A stretch of 64,000 nucleotides of DNA from Rhynochetos jubatus. Lineage: Eukaryota; Chordata; Aves; Eurypygiformes; Rhynochetidae. The stretch covers positions 45,845,118 through 45,909,117 of the forward strand of contig CM050653.1 in the NCBI GenBank assembly GCA_027574665.1, given 5' to 3'. Numbering within the stretch: position 1 is the stretch's first letter; each line of letters opens with the position of its first letter. The notes beneath the pieces are model-generated. The model worked only from the letters and a program-made list of their open reading frames with translations, had not been told where the DNA came from and made no database searches. Positions 20,000 through 30,695 of the stretch are shown here, one piece after another. A program made the translations under genes and the position numbers.

Positions 20000-21700
20000 A
20001 TTTTTCATGTTTGTGATGAAGTGACATTTGTTTATTTTGCTTCTCAGTACCGTATGCATGAGCTTACTGATTCAGAACTCCCTGAATTTTCGATCCTGTT
20101 GAACACTCCGCAAAATCTCAGTTGAAGGGTTTAATGCGTTTTCCAATCAATGTGTAGGGGAAATTTGGCCTTATCCATTTAAATGCTGGAGATCCTTTCA
20201 TTGCATTATGGAAGAATCTTCTCTAAGCAGAGATTATTCGTAAGAACTTCATAACATTTAAAGGTTAATATGTTAGGTAAAGAACAATATCTTAAGACAA
20301 ACATTTTTATTACAGGACATGAAGGGATAGTTCTGATTAAATTACATGATTATTTGAATGGGAAAGAAGACAAAGTGCATCATTTCTTGCCCTCAACTTT
20401 AATGCCTTTAATCAAATAATGACCTTCTGGAAATAGTTAATTTTAAGCATTTGGAAAGATCAATACCACTTTGCCACCAAAAAATGGCCCAGATGATGAA
20501 ATTTGATGTATTTAAAGTACCATTTCACCCTTTTAACCTAGTAAATAATTTAAAATGCTTTCAGTACTCCTTTGCTACCATTATGTATCTCGTTCAAAGT
20601 ATTATGACTTTTCCAAAAGCAACCTTTCTGTGCAATGAGCTGCTTACAAGTTTAACAGTAAAGACTAGGACTATGTGCATATACTGTAGTGGTGATGTTG
20701 GACTTTTTTCTTCTCTTCTATACGAGGATTCTGTTTTGCAAAGAAATGGAAGTATTTATGATGAATGCAGGCTTTTGGAACAAAAATGAGATTTGTAAAG
20801 CAAGTTGGGTGGCTTTTGAAGGGGAAAAAGTCAATATTAGAAGTTTAGTTCATGAGTTCTTTTCCTTTGTTTTGTCTATAAGCTTTTGTGTTAAAGGTGA
20901 AGGATTTGGGTTGCTCAGACAATTAAGAGCCCATTTTACCAAGTGTAATTTCATATCTGTGTTCTATAAATTGGAGTGCCTTCAGCATTGTAAATAAAAA
21001 AAAATTGCCCTGTATTAGCATGTTTGTGGGCAGATTAAAAACAGTCTTCATTAGCATAAGTAACACTTTACAGATTCTTTTAAAAGTAGAAAATTATTTG
21101 CTGAATGATAAATTGCTAGCTTTATAGTTAGTTGCTCAAAATGTGCTCATTCAAAATGCCTACTTTAGTTTAGTCTACAATACTCAATTTTTTTTGAGTC
21201 AGAAGCACTGTTTAATGGATTATGTACTTAGTCTTTGTTCACAGGAGATTGCTGAAATGCAATTCACACTTTCTGCTAAAATGTTTGTATCAAATACCTC
21301 CCTATTTAGACTGATTTCTTTTAACACCATATATTTTTATTATACTCTATGCCCCAGAGAATGATACAAAATAATCTTAGATATACTGTACCAAAGAAAA
21401 ACTGTTCATATCTTAGCATTGATACTCTAAAATGTTTTGCCTTCTTAGATACAAATTACAGCTCTTTTAAAAGATGTTGGAGTCTCTGTTAGTTATTCTG
21501 TAAGAAATATTCATCATTTGGCAAATTATTATCACTATAACAAATTTGCCAAACAAAAGAGTTCAGTTGCTCCACCTTTAAGCCTTGTCTTATCAGAATA
21601 GATGTGTTTGTTGCTGATTTGGAAAGCCTTGCCCAGAAAACATCTTCCACGATTGAAATGCTGCCGTCTTTGACCTAGTTAGTGTTGGTGTTTGCACTTT
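20000..21700 (+). other. SATB1: Large SATB1 intron, AT-rich low-CpG stretch
   Basis: This is about 1.7 kb of complex AT-rich sequence with few CpG, no long tandem repeats and several TAAT and ATTAGCAT-type words (for example around 21015-21060). The texture is that of conserved vertebrate non-coding DNA near developmental regulators. Two overlapping open frames (20451-20789 and 20689-20997) show no known domain and no splice sites that would link them to SATB1. Confidence 0.35.
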
Positions 21701-24700
21701 AAGTGCAGATTTCAATTATCATTTGTTCTTTTTTCTTTTAATAAGAAAGATACCAGAATGCAAGAATAATTTGTTGGAAACTACAAGTGAAAGAGCAGAA
21801 GATTTTATATAAACACAGCACAGGTCAGACTGAATAAAACAGCATTTGGATACATAGCTAAAATGCATAGATGCTTTCTTTAAAATAAGCATGCTCATGG
21901 GTCTTGCAGAGCCTAATGTTTGGCAGTTATCCTCTTTGCGCTTTTCCTGCAATAGTTTGGCAGTTCGGCTTTCACAGGTTTTTTTCCTCTAATGTCTTAT
22001 GTTTCTTTACTAAATCCCTATCAGAAAACCAGACAGAAGACTCTTATTTATTTTAAATATCTTAGGTTTAGCATCTTTTTTTTTTTTTCACCATTTTCTT
22101 GCTTACTGTAGCAAGACCTTTGCAGATGGTACTTGGTTACTTGAAAGTGCATAACAGTATTTTCTTTGTAGCAGATGGATTTAAGACTTTTAGTTCCCAA
22201 TAAATGTAGGTTTACAATACATAACTTTACAGGATTTGTGTTGTATATAACAGGTTTGAACATATTATCTCAGAATTCATCTGCATGGCATTTTCAGCTT
22301 ATCCAGGGCCCATGCCAGTATTTTAAGTAATAGGGAGAGCATAGTGATTGATAGCAGCTAAAGGCGTGATTTTGAATAGAAACAAAGGTTTTAGAACAGA
22401 AGGTGTCAAATTAAACTTTGTCAGTTTGAAAAGTACTAACATCCTGAAAGTTCTCCAAACATATTTACATGTGGCTAATGTTTATATTTTGCTTTGTACT
22501 CTCTTTATATTCAGTGTAAAGTTGCCTGGCAAATTTACTCTGTTTTAAAATCAAGGTTGTTCCCAATGTCATTGCAGAGTTTTGGGGGTTTGCCTTGCTG
22601 CATAGTTATATCGGCTTAATTATTTTAAGGCTGTTTTTGTAAACGATGGACCGTATATGCTGTATAAACCAGTTGTGATCTAATCTGAGGTATAAATATT
22701 TCCTTATTATTTTGTGGGCCTTTCCACTTCCTGTATGACTGTAAAGAGATTTAAAAACCAGCAGTCCAAGCCCTCCTTCAGAATAAATTGTTCGAACTAG
22801 ACAGAAACTGCTCTAGAATTAAATTTGAGTGGAAAAGGAGAAAAATCAGCCTTGTTGGGTTCACCTGTAAATTTAACTGCATTAAGTACAGCACCTCAGA
22901 CTTCTTTAGACTAAATGGAAACCAAACTTACACACTGTACAGAACTTAAAATTCACCATTAGAAAAGTCTGTATGATTTCCTAGAATTTACAAAGAACAT
23001 TTCATACATTCTCATTTAGCTGACTTTTATGAATGAGCTTTACGTGACATGCAAAATTCTGCACCTGAAACTAAATATTTAGGATTTCATTTGCTTGCTT
23101 TGAATAAAGTTTTTAGTCTCCTAACAAAGTAAACCCGTACAGCCTCTGTTCACTCACTTCTGAAAATATTTGTGAGATCCATTTTCATAAATATTTTCAG
23201 AAATAAACCACAAAGACCAAAAAGTTGTTTCTGTCCTTGTAATTTTAGAATTCAGCTGGTTGTTTCTATGTTGCCCATCATATTTTTCATCAGAGTATGT
23301 CTACTTAAAAAACTTGACAAACCCAGCGGAAAAGAGACATTTTGGTAGAACAGCAGTCTGTTCTGTGTACCCTGTCAGAAGCATCTGAGTTCAGTATCTC
23401 AAAATCGCTGCTTTCCTGAAAGGCTAACAGAGACATGCTCCAAGTGACAATTCATCAAATCATTTGTAGACAAGGAATTGGAAGTATTATTTCAGTGCAG
23501 AAGTTGATAGAATAATACTGGAAATATGTTGTCCATGAGTAATCAATAAAAATAAGGTCTGATCTAGTAATATAGAAACAGAAAAGAGGGTAAGAGAAGG
23601 AATTTCTTAGTTAACAAAACCCCTTCTTGTGAAATATGCTTAATCAGCATAAAATGTGATTGCTTGGGAATTATTTTTACTACTGGACATTTAAAAAGAA
23701 TTTCTACTATCTTTTTTTCCAAAGAAATCTGTGATTCATGTGGTCACCAGACAAAATAATGTGCATCTTCTAAATGCGTGGTGCAATTTCTTTTCCGGTC
23801 TGTCTGTATACCTTAGAGAGCTGTCATGGGAGGGGACAGGTTGTCTCTTTTGACTTTCACCAAACTGCTGTGCTAGTCAGCTCTGATCTCTGTTTCACCA
23901 CCCTTCGAAAGAGGACCAACAGTTTCGGTGTGAAGCAGCACAGACTCCAGACAACCAAAGGACAATTTTTATGCTTTGGAGTGGGCTGTTTTGTTTTTTG
24001 GTTTTGGCTTTGTTTTTTTTTTAAGCTTTATATTGCATTTCAATTAAAAGGTCTAGATTGCTTTCTCTTCATCTCCTCCTCTCCTCCATCCCCAACAAAT
24101 TACTTATGCTTTCTTGACTGCACCTCTTTTAACTTGCTACTGAAAACTAATACTGCTGTTGAGCACAATCCAGTACGTATCCCCATGGAAGCAAGGTGGG
24201 CATAGAAATGTGAGCAACATGTTGTTGATTTTGTTAGGGGCAGAGAGAGTTCGTACATTAACCTGCTAACGCGTCCCAGGGTGCCTTACGACGGGGAGGG
24301 AGAATTCTAAGACCCTTGTTACTGTTTTAAAAAGATGCCATAAGATTCCAGCTGGGACAGGCTGTACGTTACCTGCTCTATATGAAGGTGTTTGGCCACA
24401 TTTCCCAGTCAGTTTGCTAAGCCCTGGGGCAATACCTCGCACCCAGCCTTAGTGAGTGGTCAAGGAGTGGGGTGTGCTCCTTGCACCCTGTGTTGCAAGG
24501 TGGCCCTGCTGCTGCTGCTCCTCACCTCCCTCTCCCCTCCCTCCCTAGCACACCTAGTGAGCACCCAGTGGATTTTGGCCCCATTTAAATTTTTGCTTTC
24601 TCAGCTCTGCTACCACCATCTCTCTAACATTTGTCATTTTGATGATTTTTGTTTCTCGGGGGCATTTTCTCCTGTGCCATTTGTTCAGTTTTTCACTTAT

Positions 24701-26209
24701 AACCAAGAGAATATACTTCAAATTTTTATACACACCTCACTAAATATTTTCTTATACAATATGAATGCATTAAGATTATTTGTTTACTTTCACTTCTTCC
24801 TATCGTGGCAATATTTTTACAACGCATTTATTAACTGTTAGCTAAAGATATGACTGTCTTCAAGAAAATACATATCTATATTGTATCTATGTACCTATTG
24901 TATCTAGCAGTAAACTAGTCTGGATAAACCATTTTTCAACTACCAGTACATATAAAAAGGATCTAAAAGCTTCTCTACATTTACATTATTTGTTGATTCA
25001 ATAAAATATCACATTATCTTTCCTACAGCATTAAGAAATAAAATTGCACGGACCTAGTTTTGAAAACAGATCCTTGAAGCTAAAAGAAAGGACGTATGCA
25101 TGTTTTATGCGTGTAATATTTTGTTTCTAAATTTTAATATACAAAAAAATTGCGGTTGATGCACACCGTGCGAGGTAGAGTGTTTGCACTCTTCTTTTAA
25201 AACCGCCAGTGCACAATTAAGGAACAAAACTTCAATTAAATTTTAAGAAGATGCAAGAAAGCAATTGTTACATTTTCAAGATGAACTTGTATGTCTGTTT
25301 TAGAAGCAAATTAGCAACCATTGCAGTTCTTGCAGGGAATTCTGTAGCCGACTTGGTATTATGTATCCCAAAACCACGTCTGAGTTAGAATAGGTAAGCT
25401 CTTAGGCAACTTGCTGTCCTGTGATATGGAAATGGTATAAATGGTATATCAGAAGCTTGAGCATATCTAGCTCCCCCCGCCAAGTCCTCATAGTGTACGT
25501 AAAACTGAGAGACTGTTTTTATCTGGGTCTGTGAGAAAAATCCTGAAAAAGATCATAATCTATCACTTGAAACAAGTCCACCTGCAGAGGCGCCTCTATT
25601 GCTAGCAGATAGGAAGAAGATATTACTTGACTGCGTCTAGTCAAAGGATTCCTGTCTTTTGAAAGGACATTAGGGAGCTCCTCTACCGCTGTGATTTACA
25701 TGAGGCAGCCCTACAATGAAGACAGATATTTGAAGTACTTTCTTGTTCTGAGTAGCAGTACCAAGATTTTAAAAATTGCTTAGCAGACAATCCACTGGCT
25801 CCTGAAACACGGTGTCGATGCTCTCGGTGTAGCAGTGCATAAAAGAAAATAGGCAGTAGAGAGAATATACCGGAGTCGGTGAAACCCCTGTCCTGCGGAG
25901 GGGAGCATGTAGGAGATTCTGCCTTCATCAACCGGTTTGTTTCTAAGCAAACAAGCAGCAGCACTGTGCTGCAGGACCAAGGGGAAGGTGCTTTCCAAAC
26001 GCTCGTGGTTGGCGAGAATCTGTGAGTTATCTCATCAGCCTCTTGGCATATCGGTGTTTGCTTTGAGCCCAGCCTTTACGGTGAAAGCCCTTTCCTACCG
26101 GGGGAGAGCGTGAGAGAATGCAGCGCCGCTAAAATTACACGTTTTGCCCTCGTTTTGCCCCTTGTGAAGTGAGGAAAAAAACTAATGTTTTGCTGGTGTT
26201 ATCTTCAAG
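21701..26209 (+). other. SATB1: Large SATB1 intron, last part
   Basis: The intron runs to the acceptor before 26210 (ATCTTCAAG). It carries a T13 run at 22076-22088 and an open frame of 149 codons at 24392-24841 that resembles nothing known to me. A run of diverged TGTATCTA units lies near 24870-24910. CpG content rises from about 25800. I see no exon, RNA gene or identifiable mobile element. Confidence 0.75.
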
Positions 26210-26413
26210 GGGTGGCTCTGTGAGCTGTTACGTTGGAAAGAAGATCCCTCACCAGAGAACAGGACCCTCTGGGAGAATCTCTCCATGATCCGAAGGTTCC
26301 TCAGTCTTCCTCAGCCTGAACGCGATGCCATTTATGAACAAGAAAGCAATGCAGTTCATCACCATGGTGACAGGCCTTCCCACATTATCCATGTGCCAGC
26401 AGAACAGATTCAG
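26210..26413 (+). CDS. SATB1: SATB1 coding exon: second half of CUT domain 2 and following linker
   Basis: The exon has 68 codons, phase 0 at both ends. It opens with [20 protein letters not shown], the core of the CUT repeat. It continues through [20 protein letters not shown] (CUT2 C-terminal helices) and ends with HVPAEQIQ, just before the variable linker and the Q tract. Together with 4335-4490 it completes the CUT2 DNA-binding domain. Its acceptor is CTTCAAG. Its donor is CAG|GTTAGT, where T at +3 is weaker than the usual A or G. An AATAAA follows 39 nt after the exon end, so the weak donor may compete with intronic polyadenylation. A histidine run (HHH) precedes the linker, as in mammalian SATB1. 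Confidence 0.96.
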
Positions 26414-26500
26414 GTTAGTTTACCTTGGCCAATCCCGCAGAGCGCTAAGTAAATAAAGCTTTAAACGGAGCAAAGGAAATTAGTGTTTCTTTCCTCCCGG
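26414..26500 (+). terminator. SATB1: Possible intronic polyadenylation signal after the CUT2 exon
   Basis: Reading on into the intron from 26413 adds 12 codons ([12 protein letters not shown]) and then a TAA at 26450-26452. That stop overlaps an AATAAA at 26452-26457. A U-rich stretch with TTAGTGTTTCTTTCCT lies about 25-40 nt further on, the usual position of a downstream element. The preceding donor is weak. Use of this signal would give a SATB1 with CUT2 but no homeodomain. All sequence elements are visible; their use is inferred. Confidence 0.35.
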
Positions 26501-26916
26501 CCAGGCTAAACGCAGGTCTCCTGGTACGAGATAAGAGCATGCTGCTCTTCGCCACCAGAGCTCAAAAGCGAGTGGGCGACCACCCACGGTTTTTGTTTCG
26601 GGTTGGCGGTTTTTCGCAAGCGTGCGTGGACGTGGTGGCGCAGAGGCAGCTGCGTGCCGGGCAGGGCGAGCCTCCGTGCTGGCTGTCCCTGGCTAGGCAG
26701 GCGTCAGGAGCGGAAGGCAGAGGCGTTAGGCACCGGTTGTCAAACGCCTCACCGGCAAAGCGGGAGGACCTTGTTGAGCTGCTGTTCAAAAGCTAAGCTT
26801 GAATCCTCAACAGCGGCGGCTTGCCCTGGGTAGGAGTGAAGGGAAGGGGATTCTTCATCCCACTTGAACCCCAGTGGAGACTGGGATGAGTCAATGTTTG
26901 TTTGTTTTTCCTTCAG
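26459..26916 (+). other. SATB1: Short SATB1 intron before the cassette exon
   Basis: This is a GC- and CpG-rich intron segment, in contrast to the AT-rich intron before the CUT2 exon. It ends in a good polypyrimidine tract and acceptor (TTTGTTTTTCCTTCAG). Open frames on both strands reflect the low stop density of GC-rich DNA and match nothing known. Confidence 0.7.
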
Positions 26917-27012
26917 AGCCCCTCTCCCACCACCCTTGGGAAAGGAGAGCATAGAGGCGCTTTCTTACCAGGCCTGCTGACCGCTGGACCTTGGCTGGGT
27001 GCTGCTCCGCAG
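26917..27012 (+). CDS. SATB1: SATB1 alternative cassette exon, 32 codons (long isoform)
   Basis: The exon has 96 nt and 32 codons without a stop, phase 0 at both ends. It is flanked by a strong acceptor (TTTTTCCTTCAG) and a strong donor (CAG|GTGAGC). It encodes [14 protein letters not shown] followed by a Pro/Gly/Leu-rich stretch ending GAAPQ. Human SATB1 has isoforms of 763 and 795 residues, a 32-residue difference, and I recall the extra segment lying between CUT2 and the homeodomain. Length, phase, position and splice sites all agree. Inclusion lengthens the flexible linker between CUT2 and the polyQ/homeodomain part and adds potential Ser/Thr-Pro phosphosites. The exon sits in a CpG-rich patch that also covers its flanks. 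Expression cannot be judged from sequence. Confidence 0.85.
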
Positions 27013-29635
27013 GTGAGCTGGCACAAGGGCACTGTGTCAGGGAGAGAGAGGAGGGGATGCAGGACCCACACCACGGAGTTTGGAAACAGCCGCCCTCCGC
27101 TCCAGGGCAGCCCCGGCCGTGCCCCCTCCTCCTCCCGGGGCTGCGCCGACCCTTTGCTGGCATGGGCACCACCAACTGGGGGCATGGATGGCTGTTTTGC
27201 TAAATATTGTAGCCCAGGTCGGCAGTGTGGACTGGTGCCTCTCTGGGCTGGGGACTCTTTAATCCCTTCTCACAAAAGACCTGCGGTCAGCCTTTTAACT
27301 GCTCCCTCTTAAAGGGCAGATATTACTCTGTGCTTTCCCAACCTCAGCTGAGACCCACTATAATTTGTATTACCTATACAGAAAAATATTTACAAAGCTA
27401 GGAAGGATAGAGTTATCTCACAGCCAGAAACAACACGAGTGTATATTAAAGATAAAGCAAACTGAATAAGACAATCCCTTAGGATATCAAGTACTAAAAT
27501 AATTGTGAAAGCCTGGAAACTTGCTGTTTGATTTAGCAAAAAGAGAGAGAAAGATCTATATTAAGTAATAAAACAGCACTTGTTTGAAAATGTACATTGT
27601 TTTTAATAAAATCGCTTCTTAAGGGGATAAAAGGAGAAGCTTATGCACAGTATAAACATTCAACCACTATGCCACTTACTTAGATTTTCTTGCCTTGTTG
27701 ATAAAAGTTGTGTGTTTGATCTCGCAAATATAATTCACATAAGCAGTTGCATTGTAATCTCTTCATATGACTTGTAAGAGTAAGGATTGGGAGATTGGGC
27801 CTGAGTTTCGACTCTGCTCTTCTACACAGTAATTGTTGTAGATGCGTAAATATGTAGCTAAGACACAAGTTTTCAAACTGTATATAGAAAGCCTCCAGTC
27901 TTGTAAGAATTTAATGTGCTGGGAGTAGTCTTGAATCTCTTTGGGATTGAACCTTGAATGGGACTACTCACAGACCGTAAAACATGAAAGGATGTGAATA
28001 GGGATGAGGCAAGAGCCCTAATTCCACCAGCATTTGTGTCAGATCTTACAGTAACAAGATCACTTAAAGCAGTGACTTCTAAACCAGGTGTTGAGACCTA
28101 AACGAACTCTCCACACCATGAGTGGCACTCTGAAGTGGGGAGAATTCTAATTCCTCCAATAATTATGCTATTTGTACAGTATTTTGTGCTTCTTGGGGTC
28201 TTCAAGCGAGGTGCAACTGGAAGCTTGGGAACCAATACCAACACACAAAAAATTGCCTAGTGGAGACTTGCCAAGGGAAATGAAATGTAGTGATAGCAAC
28301 TGCTTGTTTTGCTTGTTGTTTTTTAATAATAACTAGTGGTTTGTACCATCTGACGAGAAATTTGCTGATCCAAAATATCTTACTAACCAGTGCTTCCTGT
28401 GCTGTGAAGCAAGAGAACTGTCAACAAAAACACTAGCTGATAAATTTACTTTTGATTTTAAACATGATCTTACAGCGTACTGTACTGCAGTGGTAGACGA
28501 GAAAAGCATTTCTGTCCCTGGGGCCCAGTGCCTCACCTTTTAAGAATGTTTCTGAATCCATGCTTGCAAAACTTCATTTTAAGCTCTTGTTAATTATTTA
28601 CATCATGATTTGCTTTATCTTATTCTTCTGATGTGCATACTGGCTCATTTTTATTGCCCGAGTTTTTGGAATGCAGCATGTTCCCTTCTAATAATAATAG
28701 TGCAACTTATTGTGAGCTTTGCATCTTAGTGCTTTATAAATCTTAACTGAATAATCTCCAGCACAAACACAGAAGTAGGTAAATATGTTTGTTCCCTGTT
28801 TATATGACGGGATACTTGAACACAGGCAAGACACAGACCCTCTCCGAGGCCACAGGCAAGAGAGGTCAGAGCCCGAAGGGGAGATAGAGATTTCCGACCT
28901 GCAGATCTCTGTGTCCTTGCCGGGGCTGGGTTTGACAGCATGACATCAGGCGCTTCCAGCTAACGCATTCTGTTGTAACATTTGCAAGTTCGACGAGACC
29001 TCAGCGCATGCTCAGGTCGGATCAGCAGTGGGGTGTTTCGGCACAATGCTCTCCTTCTCCCTCATCCCTCCCACTCCCTTAGTTTTGCCATTGCTAGAGA
29101 CCTGCAGCCCTTGGTTCTGGACAGCAGCTGCTGTTGCTGGCAGAGCTCCTGTGCGTTTGCCCTCATCTGGCACTTTTCTCACTTTGCCCTTGCTATAGTT
29201 CTGGCTAAACTGGTCAAGTTAATCCTATACTATGTCACCTACTTAGCATTTTGTCTTGTCTGCACTTGACTCATGGAGCGCGTTCATTAAAATTTGGCAG
29301 GTGAACCGCACCTATGTCTCGTCATCGGTGCTTTCAGTCAGACAAAGCCAGTGTTCCTTCCACCTCTCTGTCCATATCCCACCATCCCTTTATCACCATT
29401 TCTGCTCACACATATACAGACACATGCAAGATATGCAGAGTTACTAACTTATATTTTTAATTCTGGTTCAGCAGTAATGGGCCTTTTATTTTTACTTCTT
29501 TTTGCCCTTTTTGTTGTTTAAACTTACTAAGCCTTTGTTTGTAGCTTCCCATTTCCCCCCCTCTGGATTTTCTTGGTAACACAAAATATGGGCAAGAATA
29601 CACGTACAAAAAAAATGCTGTGCTTTGTCTTGCAG
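27013..29635 (+). other. SATB1: Last SATB1 intron
   Basis: The intron begins with GTGAGC after the cassette exon and ends at TTTGTCTTGCAG before 29636. The first 300 nt are GC-rich; the rest is AT-rich. I found no further exon, transposon or RNA gene. When the cassette exon is skipped, the functional intron is 26414-29635 (3,222 nt). Confidence 0.85.
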
Positions 29636-29686
29636 CAGCAGCAGCAGCAGCAACAGCAACAACAGCAGCAGCAACAGCAACAGCAA
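29636..29686 (+). repeat. SATB1: CAG/CAA repeat encoding 17 glutamines in SATB1
   Basis: The 17 codons mix CAG and CAA, with CAA at several internal positions, so the tract is an interrupted triplet repeat. The intron's terminal CAG directly precedes it, giving 18 CAG/CAA units in a row in the DNA. PolyQ length in SATB1 varies among vertebrates. Interruption by CAA normally makes such tracts more stable. Confidence 0.97.
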
Positions 29687-30121
29687 CCAGGTCCTAGACT
29701 ACCCCCAAGGCAACCGACGGTAGCATCACCAGCTGAATCTGAGGATGAAAATCGTCAGAAACCCCGACCACGAACAAAGATTTCTGTGGAAGCCCTAGGG
29801 ATCCTACAGAGTTTCATACAAGACGTAGGCCTGTATCCAGATGAAGAAGCAATCCAGACTCTCTCCGCTCAGCTTGACCTGCCCAAGTACACCATTATCA
29901 AGTTCTTTCAGAACCAGCGATATTATCTCAAGCACCATGGGAAGCTGAAGGACAATTCTGGTTTGGAGGTGGATGTTGCAGAGTACAAGGAAGAGGAGTT
30001 GCTCAAGGATTTAGAAGACAGCATCCAAGACAAAAATGCAAACACGCTTTTTTCAGTTAAACTAGAAGAAGAGTTATCGGTAGAAGGGAACACAGAGATT
30101 AATGCTGAATTGAAAGACTGA
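29636..30121 (+). CDS. SATB1: SATB1 terminal coding exon: polyQ, homeodomain, C-terminus
   Basis: The exon has 161 codons plus stop TGA (30119-30121), phase 0 at its start. Exon residues 1-17 are glutamine, and the linker [18 protein letters not shown] follows. Residues about 44-104 are the SATB-type homeodomain, from [15 protein letters not shown] to KHHGKL. Its recognition helix carries FFQNQRYY, with Phe where most homeodomains have Trp. The tail is acidic ([20 protein letters not shown]) and ends NAELKD. The homeodomain works with the CUT repeats to recognise base-unpairing AT-rich DNA. Compared with the mammalian protein as I recall it, a Pro/Ala/Gln-rich piece between polyQ and GPRLPP is missing here. 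The 3' splice site TTGCAG runs into the CAG repeat, so the exact start could slip by whole codons. Confidence 0.97.
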   Translation, partial: QQQQQQQQQQQQQQQQQPGPRLPPRQPTVASPAESEDENRQKPRPRTKISVEALGILQSFIQDVGLYPDEEAIQTLSAQLDLPKYTIIKFFQNQRYYLKHHGKLKDNSGLEVDVAEYKEEELLKDLEDSIQDKNANTLFSVKLEEELSVEGNTEINAELKD

Positions 30122-30542
30122 TCTAAAAGTATTATTTTCTTTCAACAGTGCCACTGGTATTTACTAATGAAATGAAAATTCCATCTTGCGTTCTGTCAAA
30201 AACCTTTATTATTCATTGTTTGGCCAATGAATCTTCCAAAACTTGCACAAAAGTTGAAAAAAGGATAATGCAGACTGCACTAGATGTTTTACTCTGTTTT
30301 ACAAACTGCTTCGCAGCAACAGATGAAGCGTTGAGGATTGTTTGATATTAATTTGTGTTCACTGGATACACTGTGAGTGTACCCAATAAGCATGATACCA
30401 GTGATTTTTAATTCTGGAGCCTTCAGACAAGCATTACAACTTTTGTGATTTACTGTTTTTTTGTTTCTGTTTTGTTCTTGTTTTTTAATTATTACTGTAG
30501 CACTCCACACTTGATCTTTGGAAACTCACATTTATTTAAAAA

Positions 30543-30553
30543 AATAAAATAAA
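30543..30553 (+). terminator. SATB1: Proximal SATB1 polyadenylation signals (two overlapping AATAAA)
   Basis: Two AATAAA hexamers share one A. They are followed within 10-40 nt by GTTTGTTACTCTTGTTC and TTGTATGTT, a plausible GU-rich downstream element. Cleavage here would give a 3' UTR of about 440 nt without the miR-21, miR-23 and miR-191 matches. Confidence 0.5.
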
Positions 30554-30689
30554 AAGAGTTTGTTACTCTTGTTCTATTGTATGTTACAAAAGAACTATAG
30601 ACTGTGGAATGCAGTTTAAAGATAACATATGCCAACAAATGCCTTGTATTATATGGCACTGCCGTAATTCAGATTTGTTTTCTTTTGGA

Positions 30690-30695
30690 AATAAA
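30690..30695 (+). terminator. SATB1: Second SATB1 polyadenylation signal (AATAAA)
   Basis: This AATAAA is followed by CACTGTATTTTTTTTTCC and a further U-rich stretch, a reasonable downstream element. It would give a UTR of about 590 nt. Confidence 0.4.

Noticed and set aside
24392..24841. 149-codon open frame on the + strand in the large intron
   Set aside because: Composition is that of translated intron (Leu, Ser, Phe-rich), with no domain and no splice sites that would join it to SATB1.
26562..27312. Cluster of overlapping open frames on both strands around the cassette exon
   Set aside because: These result from low stop density in GC-rich DNA. Only the 32 codons bounded by splice sites are supported.
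29492..29686. Minus-strand frame with a polyleucine run
   Set aside because: It is simply the antisense reading of the SATB1 CAG/CAA repeat.
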